Below, in pieces: positions 9,691-19,411 of a DNA stretch of 64,000 nucleotides (within the stretch, counting starts at the first letter, position 1; the number at the start of each line of letters is the position of its first letter). Both the position numbers and the translations under genes were made by a program. The stretch comes from Candidatus Bathyarchaeota archaeon (GTDB lineage Archaea; Thermoproteota; Bathyarchaeia; Bathyarchaeales; Bathycorpusculaceae). Below the pieces are notes generated by a model. It worked only from the letters and a program-made list of their open reading frames with translations. It made no database searches and had not been told where the DNA came from. The stretch is taken from the NCBI GenBank assembly GCA_026014665.1, contig JAOZHX010000012.1:1-64000 (forward strand). Reading direction: 5' to 3'.

Positions 9691-10766
9691 TTATTCTGAA
9701 CCAAGAGCTTTTCTATTGCTTCGAGCAATATATTTTAGAGATACGCTTAGCCGTTTTCTACTCAAACTATTCTTGATTTCGTCGTTTATTCTTGAGTCGT
9801 TTCTTCCCTTGCTTGCATGACCAATACGTGCAATTTTCCAATTTCCGAGGTGGCCGCGGATTATCTGTGGGTTGCTTGTTAGGATATAGAAGGGCATTTT
9901 TGTTTGGGAGGTATAAAGTTCAGCGATATAGTTGAGAAGACGCTTCCCAACGCCAATACCCTGATAATCAGGAAGAACCACTAAACGGCTTACTCGAAAA
10001 TACTTAGCTTTCATCCTAACAGCCGCGACGGCGATAAATGCTATAGGCTTGTTTTGGTAGACAGCGCAGTAGCACCGGACGCCTGCTCCAAGAGAACCAT
10101 TTAGATAATGATAGTTCCGAAACATCTGCCAAGCTGATTTGCCGCACCGATGAATTTTGAGTTCAACGGGCGGCCTGCTTCTTTTTTTCGGCTAAACTCC
10201 ATCGTGTCAGTGCAGAACACCCAATCAGGATCAAGCCAATCCACCACGTCATAGTGGCAAGTAACGGCTATGAATTTCTTGCTTGAGCGCCTAACTGCCT
10301 TGCTGATGGCAAAAGCGCTGACCTTGGCGATTTCCCTATCAACCACAGAAGTAAACTCGTCAAAAACGATAAGCGACTTATCTAGACATAAAGCTCTTGC
10401 AATGTCAACCCGCATCTTCTCACCCTGACTAAGGCAATCATAACTTTTCAGCCAATCCGGTGGAGAAGCAAACCCGACACTGCAAAGCATCCGAGTAATC
10501 TCTGACGTTTCAAGCCCTTCTGGGAAGTCATCAAGAACACACTTGCTTTTATATTCAAACCCTCGGATGTATTCCTCTGGGAAAAGCCGCTTGGCTATGC
10601 TTGTTTTGCCTGAACCGCTGCGTCCCACTATGACGCCGACTTGCCAATCAAACTCTTTCAGTGGCAGTGAGCCTTTGAAGCGCTTCTCTAGTTTTACATC
10701 AGTAAGAGTGTAGCTGCCAACTACGCTCTGCGCGCGGAAGCTATCGCTTTCTTCCCAGCGTTTCAC
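9691..10766 (-). pseudogene. ABC-type ATPase fused to a GNAT domain, interrupted by a single-base frame change (ORFs 10101-10766 and 9691-10125)
   Basis: ATPase part: GRSGSGKTSIAKRLF, LSQGEKMRVDIARAL, LIVFDEF. GNAT part: VVLPDYQGIGVGKRLL. Shifting frame near 10165-10172 gives GRP-VELKIHRCGKSAWQMFRNYHYLNGSL, a continuous junction. Confidence 0.75.
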
Positions 10767-11326
10767 AATGTCAAAATCCGTAGCTTATACCCCTCCGCTT
10801 TCAGTTTCTCAAAAGTTTGCTTCTGATACTGCTCATCTTTACACTCGACAATTATTTCATAAGTCGCTGGAATCGTTGAGGGCAAATCATGCTCTTCCAC
10901 AATCTCGGGTAGCCGCTCACCCATAGAAGCTAAAAGCGCTTTAAGCGGCTCTTTCTCACCCGCCTCAACTATACGTATGTACTCTGCCGCGTCAAGTTCC
11001 TTGTTGTGCTTACCCTTAAGCTTGTTTAGAATCTGCCTAAGCATGCGCCTGTCTACGTCGCTGACTGGCAAACGCAGCACTGGAGCAAAAAACTCCCCAT
11101 GGCTTAAGCAAATACTTTGGCGCTGCTCGCCGTCAACTAGCACGCCGTCTTTGTTGGTTAATATGGGATAGGCCCAGCCGTATTTATGGAGGCTTGCCCA
11201 CACTTGCTCCTGCTGTTTTAACGACATAAAATTGGGGTTTTGCTGGTCGCTTTTGAGTTTCCTTAAGTCTTCCAGCAGCGGCAGATAAGCCTCAGGAACT
11301 CGAAGGGTTATTTTTTTATCGCTCAT
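10763..11326 (-). CDS. ParB/sulfiredoxin-like domain protein
   Basis: FMSLKQQEQVWASLHKYGWAYPILTNKDGVLVDGEQRQSICLSHG; 4-nt overlap with the ATPase ORF. Confidence 0.75.
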   Translation of the reverse strand: MSDKKITLRVPEAYLPLLEDLRKLKSDQQNPNFMSLKQQEQVWASLHKYGWAYPILTNKDGVLVDGEQRQSICLSHGEFFAPVLRLPVSDVDRRMLRQILNKLKGKHNKELDAAEYIRIVEAGEKEPLKALLASMGERLPEIVEEHDLPSTIPATYEIIVECKDEQYQKQTFEKLKAEGYKLRILTL

Positions 11327-11641
11327 TTAATCTGTGCACTCCTCTTTTTCAAATAAATCATATTCCCTAAGCAGGTCTTCGGTGTTCTTGTCTGCGTGGT
11401 TTTCAACTTTGAAAGTTAAATTTCGCGGCTCAGCTTCGAGCTGAAAATCCTGACAAACCTCAACGATGATAACTTGAGTATCTCTGCCCTGCTGCCTAAC
11501 CCAACTTTCAAACTGCACTTCACTGAGGTCTTGCCCGCACTCACCACTGTAAACACCGTCGTCTTTGACGACCACGCGCCATCTGGGCTGAAACGTCTGC
11601 TGCTCAATTCTACAAATACGTTTAACAATCGATTTTCTCAC
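11327..11641 (-). CDS. Hypothetical protein in the viral-type module
   Basis: Compact placement; GTG start overlaps the upstream stop (GTGA); 104 aa. Confidence 0.5.
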   Translation of the reverse strand: MRKSIVKRICRIEQQTFQPRWRVVVKDDGVYSGECGQDLSEVQFESWVRQQGRDTQVIIVEVCQDFQLEAEPRNLTFKVENHADKNTEDLLREYDLFEKEECTD

Positions 11642-11983
11642 ATTCTCCCCTTCTTTAGTTGCTCCTTTTCTTTTTCTTCCTCAAGCAAGGTTAGGCGCTC
11701 TTCGATACCCTCCAACTCAGCGTCCTTGATTAAACTGCCATAGGTCCCGATTGCCGCAACCATCAATCTGCCCCAAGCCTGCTTTTGACTATCGCTGTTC
11801 CCCCCTTGAGCCCATTTTTTCGTAGCTGAGCCTTATTGCATGCCCCAAATAGGCAAAGAGGCTGTTTCTGCGCTCCGCTGGATTAGGGTTTGATGTTGGT
11901 TTCTGCCCGGTTTCCTGGTCAACTTCGGACACTTTATGCGCCTTTCTTGCTGCATCTCCAACACCACGGAGAAGAGACAACAA
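11638..11983 (-). pseudogene. Terminase-small-subunit-like protein, frameshifted at an A6 run
   Basis: Removing one A from gaaaaaatgg joins ...RNSLFAYLGHAIRLSYEK to WAQGGNSDSQKQAWGRLMVAAIGTYGSLIKDAELEGIEERLTLLEEEKEKEQLKKGRM*. The C-terminal pattern resembles VAAISKTYKELLTDYINYREIEAKIKEMEEQ of the 48.7 kb protein. Confidence 0.5.
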
Positions 11984-12227
11984 AGCGAGCTATCGCTCAA
12001 GACACCACAAAACAAGACAACAATAATGTGCTTATTACCTTCAGTAAAATAAACTTGATGCTTTTCTGAATTGTTTGAACGCCCTCGAGAATGAAAACAG
12101 AAAATTTTAAGCCATTGGCTAATGATGGACCTGACAGGCTTGCTATTTTCTAACGTTGCTATCTCAAAATTATTTAAGTATTCTAACACACAAGCACTAG
12201 CTAAATAGTTCGGGAGTTTAGATACAG

Positions 12228-12962
12228 ATGTCAGGTTCTAAAGAGGTTGGCGAACCTATAAATTTCGGCGGAATGACTTACGCTCCAGTGAACGAGTTGG
12301 GTGTCGTTTGTCTTTTTGGTGCTATCTCTAAAATGCTTGGGTATCACATAGAAAGAGTTCACCCACATTTCCCTGATTGTACCGCTCGAAAACGAGGAAA
12401 ATTGGTTGAAATCGAATTTGAATTTAAGGCAAGTAACGCCAAAGTGCATTTTAACAATGGCGGTAAATGTGACATAATAGTCTGCTGGGAAAATGACTGG
12501 CCAGAAAAACCAAAAAATCTTCAAATTATTGAACTGAAAAAATACGTCGGATGCTTTAGGAAAATATGGTTGTTTTCAGTATCCAAAGATTCATGGAAAA
12601 AACTAGATAACCAGAAAACACTGACTAACTGGACATGCACCCGACAATCAAAAGAAGGCGATGTCGTATTATGGTGGCGGAAAACGCCTGAGTCAGCTAT
12701 TAGAGACATATGGGTGATAACGTCTGAGGTAAAAACGGATTCCAGACTCGGTTACGTAGCTGACATGAAATTGATCCATCGTTTGAGAACCCCATTATCG
12801 ATAGAATATATTCAACAGGATGAAAGCTTATCACAATCTAATTTTCTAAAAGGAAACTTCCAAAAGCGCTATGAAGTCACACGGTATTGGGCAGACTTTT
12901 ATAGGCTAATCACAAAATTAAATCCGGAACTAAAAAAACCCTTGCTAAAATACTTTGAATAA
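12228..12962 (+). CDS. Putative PD-(D/E)XK restriction-endonuclease-like protein
   Basis: FPDCTARKRGKLVEIEFEFKASNAKVHFNNGGKCDIIVCWENDWPEKPKNLQIIELKK: E-x-E/D-I-I-V-C-W core. Confidence 0.6.
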   Translation: MSGSKEVGEPINFGGMTYAPVNELGVVCLFGAISKMLGYHIERVHPHFPDCTARKRGKLVEIEFEFKASNAKVHFNNGGKCDIIVCWENDWPEKPKNLQIIELKKYVGCFRKIWLFSVSKDSWKKLDNQKTLTNWTCTRQSKEGDVVLWWRKTPESAIRDIWVITSEVKTDSRLGYVADMKLIHRLRTPLSIEYIQQDESLSQSNFLKGNFQKRYEVTRYWADFYRLITKLNPELKKPLLKYFE

Positions 12963-13091
12963 AACCTAATTGGTTTTGTTGAGTTACTAATGTAAAGGTG
13001 AAGCAAGATCAGTTTTTGAGCTATAACGCTCGTTAAAATTACTGCACAATAGAAAAGCTCTAAACCAAAAAGTCCATTTCAAGCCTCTGAT

Positions 13092-13346
13092 TCAGGGTTT
13101 TAATAGCGTTAAAAGGGTATCAGCGATTATAGCGGCGAAAATACCAATCAAACTGACCAATAGGCCATGATATTGCAATGTGGTATTTCGATTATTTTCC
13201 CACATCTCGGATACTCTATTAAACTTATTCCAAAAATCAGTTATCTGAGAACCAAACAATTTTATCTCTTCAACTATGAAGGGATCAAATTCAGCTGAGA
13301 TGTTCTGTGCTATTTCTTTTGCTAAAGTAATGTTCAAAGCGCTCAT
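13092..13346 (-). CDS. Small protein with C-terminal transmembrane helix (internal start MSALNITLAKE...)
   Basis: GLLVSLIGIFAAIIADTLLTLLKP hydrophobic C-terminus; start chosen inside the 13092-13484 ORF. Confidence 0.5.
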   Translation of the reverse strand: MSALNITLAKEIAQNISAEFDPFIVEEIKLFGSQITDFWNKFNRVSEMWENNRNTTLQYHGLLVSLIGIFAAIIADTLLTLLKP

Positions 13347-13533
13347 CCTCCAGCACCCAATGTAAGCATGCCAATTCCAAACCCATAAAATCTTCACCAT
13401 ATTCACGGTAAAGGTTGATTGCTGACTCAAATGATGAATTAAGCCTTTTCCAAAAACCAATTTTTTCGAGCGCAGCTTGCTCAAATTTATGCAAGTCTTT
13501 ACTTATATTTTGAAAGTTTTTTGTATCCAACAA
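13291..13533 (-). CDS. Hypothetical protein, second ORF of the overlapping cluster
   Basis: Overlaps both neighbours in a different frame; predicted helical, charged. Confidence 0.45.
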   Translation of the reverse strand: MLDTKNFQNISKDLHKFEQAALEKIGFWKRLNSSFESAINLYREYGEDFMGLELACLHWVLEDERFEHYFSKRNSTEHLS

Positions 13534-14231
13534 AACCGATTTTCGTAATCATCCAATATCTGGTACAGTGTCCACTTAGAAATTTCTAGCGCCGCAGAAA
13601 TACTTCTCATTGACCTAACCGCAGAGTAAAACTTGCCGAAGGAATGGATGGCTACTAAAAGATAGCTTAGTTCATCAATAGTGCGATAGTTTTTTATTGC
13701 CTCAGGTTTAACCACTACAATTGGATTTGAAAAAAGACTAACCGGCCAAGGTCCTCCAGATCGGAAGTTAAAAATCGGGTCGGTAGCCTCTGGGAATTGC
13801 TTTCCCTCAATATACAATTCTTCCGTTATTTCTTTTAGGCCCAATTTTTGTGCAAGTGCTTTTGCTTCCGTGATATCATCGCATAAAATAATTTTTGCTA
13901 TGGCAGACTTATAACAAGACTTGCGTTCTATCCCCTCAAGAAGAGCACTAGATAGGCTACAACACATTTGGTTATACTGATAATCGCCACCTTTGTAGTA
14001 AATTTCTCTTGAGCTTGAAACTAACTCAACTGCATAACTTGTTGCAAAGGCATTTTCGATTTTCAAGTTAAAGCCATCTTGGATTAGCGCATTATTAGCC
14101 ACTTTTGCTGCCGCTGTTATGTCATAAATTCGAGGAACTTCATTTGAGACATGCGCTACGCGTCCAGAAAATAATGAAGCCGATTTGTCATTCACCACGG
14201 AGGATGACCTGAACTTGAATAGACCGTCCAT
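13503..14231 (-). CDS. Hypothetical protein, first ORF of the overlapping cluster
   Basis: 242 aa ORF with ordinary composition; no recognised motif. Confidence 0.6.
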   Translation of the reverse strand: MDGLFKFRSSSVVNDKSASLFSGRVAHVSNEVPRIYDITAAAKVANNALIQDGFNLKIENAFATSYAVELVSSSREIYYKGGDYQYNQMCCSLSSALLEGIERKSCYKSAIAKIILCDDITEAKALAQKLGLKEITEELYIEGKQFPEATDPIFNFRSGGPWPVSLFSNPIVVVKPEAIKNYRTIDELSYLLVAIHSFGKFYSAVRSMRSISAALEISKWTLYQILDDYENRFCWIQKTFKI

Positions 14232-14573
14232 AACCGTGATACCTGATTAAGGATATCCAAGTTTCTTACTTTCAGGTCACCCCACATATAAACAGGAATA
14301 ATTACGATGTGATATTCCATGACTTTACCGAACTGTGATTGTCTGTTTCAGTAGTTAGTTTTCCAGAAAACAGCTGAAACAAAAATAAATGGCGACAAAC
14401 TAAGCAATGGAATAATCTGGAAAGTTCTGAAAAGAAATACCTGATCTATTTTTTCCTATATGGAGAATCCTGCATCCCCGCATTTCTAATATGCACACCT
14501 TCTTTTCATAATCACCTCGAAGCAAAACAAATAAAATTAAGGCGGTAACTAAAGGACCAAGTGAAAGGTAAGG

Positions 14574-15000
14574 ATGGACTCTGCAAATCTCGTGAGTTTT
14601 TCTCCGTGGAAACCCTTCAACGCTGAAAAGATTAATCTGGCCCCAGAAAGTAAGGGTGTCTATGTACTTAGGAAATCTGGAGGAATCAAGTTTGGACGGT
14701 TGGTCGGTGAGTCTGATATCCTCTATATCGGATGTACTGATGACCCCATAGGCGGTCTCAAACGAAGATTGAGAGGATATATGAACCCCGGTCGCACACA
14801 GTGGACAAACCTTCGAGTAAAAAAGGCGACGTCTAAGCACCTTGCAGAAATAGCGTGGTTTGTTACTGATTCCCCCCAAGCATCTTGAATGTACTCTGCT
14901 TAGACGGTATATGGCTGAGCATGATGAGTTGCCACCTTTAAATAATTCAGAAGAGAGAACACTAAATAGCGATCTTTCCAGCAATTTTACGATTAAATAA
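14574..15000 (+). pseudogene. GIY-YIG nuclease-like protein, frameshifted at a C6 run
   Basis: GVYVLRKSG...DILYIGCTDD...GLKRRLRGYM; one fewer C at gattccccccaagc restores DSPKHLECTLLRRYMAEHDELPPLNNSERTLNSDLSSNFTIK*. Confidence 0.75.
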
Positions 15001-15089
15001 TTCTGGTTGATTTGTCACAAAACTGGTTACCAAAAGAAAAAAGGAGAGAGCTGCGTAGAAAGTGGCGATAGTTTTTGTTAACATCGCCA

Positions 15090-15122
15090 GTGAGTCTAGG
15101 TTCAAATCCCAGCCGCCCCACC
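15090..15122 (+). other. tRNA 3'-end-like fragment, candidate att site
   Basis: gtctaGGTTCAAATCccagCCGCCCCA resembles a T-arm plus acceptor 3' strand; no matching 5' acceptor strand seen just upstream. Confidence 0.45.
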
Positions 15123-15389
15123 ACAACACCAGCGGCCCTATTTACATGAGTTGAGTGGCCATTAAGAATTTTTCCGTTTTGGAAAATAGCTTGATTTCAA
15201 TAATTCTAAATTGTTGGTCAAGTTAAAAAAAATGCTCTTATCTTTTGGTGAATGGGGATTTGTTGGACTTGTATTTTAGGGCTGTCTCATGCGGGTATTG
15301 ATGGCGGGTACTTTTTTGGTGGTAAAGAAAGCTCCCTTCCTAGCCATTTATATATTAAAGCTGAGTTCATTTACGTAGGAGTCTGTTTT

Positions 15390-15668
15390 ATGACCAATTC
15401 AGCTTTACTAAATGATAGAAGGGTCGTTACATCAGACGCTTGGGACATAGGGAAAGTCGACGGCATTGAAATAGATACAGAAAAATGGACAGTAACTCAC
15501 CTCCGCGTTAGCTTATCTAAGGATTCGGCGCAAGAACTTCGCTTCAAAAAGCCCATTTTAGGCGATGTAGTTGTGTGCATACCAATCAACCGCATAAAAG
15601 CATTTGGCGATGTTATTACTCTTGATGCACTTTTCTCGGACATAGCCTCACTTGCAGAATGCCAGTGA
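15390..15668 (+). CDS. PRC-barrel-like domain protein
   Basis: MTNSALLNDRRVVTSDAWDIGKVDGIEIDTEKWTVTHLRV...; internal ATG preferred. Confidence 0.6.
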   Translation: MTNSALLNDRRVVTSDAWDIGKVDGIEIDTEKWTVTHLRVSLSKDSAQELRFKKPILGDVVVCIPINRIKAFGDVITLDALFSDIASLAECQ

Positions 15669-16082
15669 ACCGTTTAAGGATGGCGCCCAAGACTTTCCAT
15701 GAGCGTACGGTGTTTCGCTTTTCCAATAATGTAGCAATAACTATCAATGGGAGTTAATGCCAGATTTGTTTAGGGGAAAGTGGTGAAAAGGAAACATCGT
15801 CTAAAACTTGATACCGCTGCAGCTTTAAGAGATACGCCTAGACACCAATAAAATGCTTTTCTTTTTGAGTCCCGTTGATTAAACTCCAAAGCGGAGCTCC
15901 CAGTATTTCAATTGAGCGATGCCTTTTGTAGCCAAGTTGACTTAAAGCTACCGCTCTATTAGATGATGCGGCGAAATAATATGGTTTGATTTCAATAGCC
16001 TTCAGAACTATTATTCAGAATTTTCTTATTTTTAGGAAATATTTAATAGGTCGGACATATCATTCTCTGCCGTGAACGTAAC

Positions 16083-16346
16083 ATGTCAAGTTGTGAAAGC
16101 GCTTCGTGTAGAGATACCTGCAGAATCGATGCGGTTATAACAATGGATGTCAAAGGACAAATCGTGTTACCAAAAGACCTGCGTGAAAAAGCGAACATGA
16201 AACCCAACGATAAGATAGCAGTAGTTGCTTGTGAAAAAGATGGCGAAGTCTGCTGCATTATGATGGTTAAAGCAGAAAAATTGGTTAGTGCGGTCACCAA
16301 AACGCTTGGTCCACTATTAAAAGGAATAACTAACAAAGAGGCTTAA
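16083..16346 (+). CDS. AbrB/SpoVT-like (HgcAB-associated type) DNA-binding protein
   Basis: ITMDVKGQIVLPKDLREKANMKPNDKIAVVA; Cys-rich N-terminus. Confidence 0.8.
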   Translation: MSSCESASCRDTCRIDAVITMDVKGQIVLPKDLREKANMKPNDKIAVVACEKDGEVCCIMMVKAEKLVSAVTKTLGPLLKGITNKEA

Positions 16347-16349
16347 CTA

Positions 16350-17177
16350 ATGGAAGAAGAAAAAATAAAGAAAGAAGTCAGAAAACGTTATGCAAAAATA
16401 GCAAAAACCAGTGGTTCCTGTTGCGCTTCGAGCGTTAGCTGTTGCTCAGGACCAACCACCGAACAGATAGGCAAAATGATTGGTTACAGCCAGGAAGAGT
16501 TAACTGCTGTCCCTGATGGGTCCAACCTCGGCTTAGGTTGTGGTAATCCTACGGCTTTAGCGTCCCTAAAAGAAGGAGAAAGAGTTCTGGATTTAGGTTC
16601 AGGTGCAGGTTTCGACTGTTTCTTGGCAGCTGAAAAAGTTGGAAAAAAAGGTAAAGTCATCGGTGTGGACATGACGTCTGAAATGCTTGATAAGGCAAGA
16701 GCAAACGCGAAGAAAGGTGGCTATTCAAACGTTGAGTTTAGGCTCGGAGAAATTGAAAACCTACCCGTTGCAGACGACTCAGTTGACGTCATAATCTCAA
16801 ATTGTGTCATCAATCTCGCACCAAACAAGCAGCGTGTCTTTGAAGAGGCATACCGTGTTCTCGCTCCGGGAGGTCGATTGATGGTTTCTGATATTGTTTT
16901 GCTTAAACCGCTACCAGAATCTGTACAAAAGAGCGTTGAGGCATACACTGGATGCATCGCTGGAGCAGAAATCAAAGAAAAATACCTGGACCTAATACGG
17001 AAAGCTGGCTTTGCAGAGGTCAAGGTGATTGACGAAAAGACCTATCCTCTTGAGTGCATCGTAAGCGAGGATACCATCGAAGAGACTTTAGACCAATTAA
17101 ACTTGACTCTGCAAGAGCTCAAAGAAACAGCGAACACAATTGTGAGCGTTAAAGTTTCGGCTATAAAAAGCCGATAA
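16350..17177 (+). CDS. arsM: Arsenite S-adenosylmethyltransferase
   Basis: [32 protein letters not shown] and an N-terminal Cys cluster. Confidence 0.9.
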   Translation: MEEEKIKKEVRKRYAKIAKTSGSCCASSVSCCSGPTTEQIGKMIGYSQEELTAVPDGSNLGLGCGNPTALASLKEGERVLDLGSGAGFDCFLAAEKVGKKGKVIGVDMTSEMLDKARANAKKGGYSNVEFRLGEIENLPVADDSVDVIISNCVINLAPNKQRVFEEAYRVLAPGGRLMVSDIVLLKPLPESVQKSVEAYTGCIAGAEIKEKYLDLIRKAGFAEVKVIDEKTYPLECIVSEDTIEETLDQLNLTLQELKETANTIVSVKVSAIKSR

Positions 17178-17293
17178 TAACCTCATTCCTTTTTGGCTTC
17201 TTTATCGGTTTCGTTTCTAAAAGCTTCCCATTATGCAGGTTTGAAGTTTGACAAAGCTTATACCATTCATCGGAATGATACAGTTGTGACGGC

Positions 17294-18457
17294 ATGATGA
17301 CGAAGAAACTGTTCCAGCACTCGATTATCATGGTTGTATTGGTTCTAATTTTGGCTTGTTTTTTACCAGCCAAGTCTGCTGCAAACTTCAAAATAGTCGC
17401 TACGATTACTATGGATATTTTTGGCGGTTGCTATGGCTTAGCTTATGATTCTGGCACCGACGAAGTATTCGTAACTAACGTTGATTTTGATTGTGTCACT
17501 GTAATTTCGGATAGAACTTACAAGGTGATGGCGCATATACCTGTTGGGCACCTGCCTTATGGGATAGCCTATGATCCAGGAAGCGGCGAGCTCTTTGTTG
17601 CTAACCACGGCGCCAATTCTGTTTCTGTCATATCGGATGCCACTCGTAGTGTGGTTGCAACCATACCCGTAGAAAGCCAGCCTTCTGCGGTAGCTTATGA
17701 TTCTGCGAAAGGCGAAATATTCGTTGCCAACTACGATTCGAACTCTGTCTCTGTAATAGCTCATAACAACTACACTGTGGTTGCATCGATCCCTGTCGGG
17801 GAGAAACCGTGTTCCTTAGCTTACGATTCAGGTAGAGGAGAGGTATTCGTCGGTCACGCTGGTTGTAATCAAGTTTTAGTAATATCGGACAGCACTCAGA
17901 GCGTCGTTGCAAACATTACTGTCGAAAATCAACCTTTAAGTTTAGCTTATGATTTAGTCATGGGAGAAATTTTTGTCGCAAATCATGGCTCCAACACCGT
18001 TTCAGTAATATCTGATAGTACAAACGCTGTTGTTGCAACCATCACTGTCGGGGTTAAGCCTATCGCTGTAACATGTGATTCTGAGAATGGCAGGGTCTTT
18101 GTTGCTAACTACATTTCAAACACACTCTCGGTGATATCAGAACGTTGCAACACAGTGATTGAGACCATATCCATAGAAAACCAACCCCAAGGATTATGCT
18201 ACGATTCTGGAAAAGAAGAAGTATTTGTTACCTACTCAGAGAGTCGCAGAGTCTCAGTTGTATCCGTTCCCTCAAGCAACTCTGCATCGCCGACTGCTGA
18301 CCCATCATTCACAGATCCAACTTCTTCCCCTTCAATTCCAGAGATACCGATGTGGGCGGTTATCTCGCTTGTTGCGATTGGAAACGTAATTTTTGTAACG
18401 GTTCTGATACGTTTATCAAGTCGTCTGTCAAAACGTCTGTTTTGTCCTTTGTATTAG
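17294..18457 (+). CDS. Secreted YVTN-type beta-propeller surface protein with C-terminal anchor
   Basis: Signal peptide; repeated VIS(D)...VVATI.V...P..(V/L)AYD...EIFVAN; C-terminal TM. Confidence 0.85.
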   Translation: MMTKKLFQHSIIMVVLVLILACFLPAKSAANFKIVATITMDIFGGCYGLAYDSGTDEVFVTNVDFDCVTVISDRTYKVMAHIPVGHLPYGIAYDPGSGELFVANHGANSVSVISDATRSVVATIPVESQPSAVAYDSAKGEIFVANYDSNSVSVIAHNNYTVVASIPVGEKPCSLAYDSGRGEVFVGHAGCNQVLVISDSTQSVVANITVENQPLSLAYDLVMGEIFVANHGSNTVSVISDSTNAVVATITVGVKPIAVTCDSENGRVFVANYISNTLSVISERCNTVIETISIENQPQGLCYDSGKEEVFVTYSESRRVSVVSVPSSNSASPTADPSFTDPTSSPSIPEIPMWAVISLVAIGNVIFVTVLIRLSSRLSKRLFCPLY

Positions 18458-18622
18458 TGAGGGCAGTTTCGCCTGTGGTCTCGGCGTGATTTGGCTGTTT
18501 ATAAAATCTATTTTCTTGCTATTTCGTCTCATTACTTGATTGTAAAGCGTAACTCTATATTTAATGGAATGTGTCAATGCAAGCCTTATATATTGTTGGT
18601 AACCGTAGATTTATTGGTAAAC

Positions 18623-18850
18623 ATGCAAAGAAATGAAGCGGTTGTTTACCTCAAGGAAATTTTGACCATTGACAGCCACATCCCACTTAGCACTGTCACG
18701 TTTGAGAGGCCACACCATTCAAGTGGTTACCAGTTGCGCATTAGAGGTGCAGTTAAGGAATCTGATAAGCAGACTGTCAAAGAAATCGCAAGGAAGCATC
18801 GTTTAGCGGTGAAGGAGGAAGATGACCAAGTTATCGTCTATAAACCCTAA
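18623..18850 (+). CDS. Hypothetical small protein
   Basis: MQRNEAVVYLKEILTIDSHIPLSTVTFERPHHSSGYQLRI...; internal ATG. Confidence 0.5.
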   Translation: MQRNEAVVYLKEILTIDSHIPLSTVTFERPHHSSGYQLRIRGAVKESDKQTVKEIARKHRLAVKEEDDQVIVYKP

Positions 18851-19081
18851 GAGACGGCTGGCTTTCCAAGAGGTAATTTTAGTTTTTTTCAAACTGTTTA
18901 TGGATGACTGAGTTCATCTTGGACGTTTATGGCGAATTATGTTTGTAGTAAATGCCCTGTGTGGGAACGGTGCGGAATCAAAAAGGAATCGCTTTGCCTG
19001 ACCTGAGTCCATAAGGGCTTTGTAAGTGCTCTTTAAATCTGACAGCAGTTTTGTTGGGTTTGGTTTTTGCGGTTTGTTTGG

Positions 19082-19369
19082 CTATTCTTCCATTATCATA
19101 AGTGTTAGTGTTGAGCGAACATGGTTTAGAGTGCGAATTTTATGAGTGATGATGTCTTTGAGTTCACTCATGTTTTTTTCACTTATTTTAGCGATCAAAT
19201 CGTATGAGCCATATGAAACATATGCTTCTTCCACGACGTTGAGTTCTCTTAGTTGTTTAACTACGGCATCTTCAAATCCTGAATCAACGTTAAGTAAAAT
19301 GAATGCTTTTGGCAAACAAGCCTCTCCATTACTGGTTATAGCTGAAACAATGTATTTAACATTTGTCAA
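19082..19369 (-). CDS. Lrp/AsnC C-terminal (RAM) domain protein
   Basis: AFILLNVDSGFEDAVVKQLRELNVVEEAYVSYGSYDLIAKI. Confidence 0.8.
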   Translation of the reverse strand: MTNVKYIVSAITSNGEACLPKAFILLNVDSGFEDAVVKQLRELNVVEEAYVSYGSYDLIAKISEKNMSELKDIITHKIRTLNHVRSTLTLMIMEE

Positions 19370-19411
19370 TTTTCAGGGAGAAAATTATAGATTTGTTCCG
19401 CAAACGTTAAA

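Noticed and set aside
15010-15122. Full-length tRNA gene
   Set aside because: Only a T-arm and 3' acceptor-like stretch is present; no 5' acceptor strand complementary to CCGCCCC was found at the right distance.
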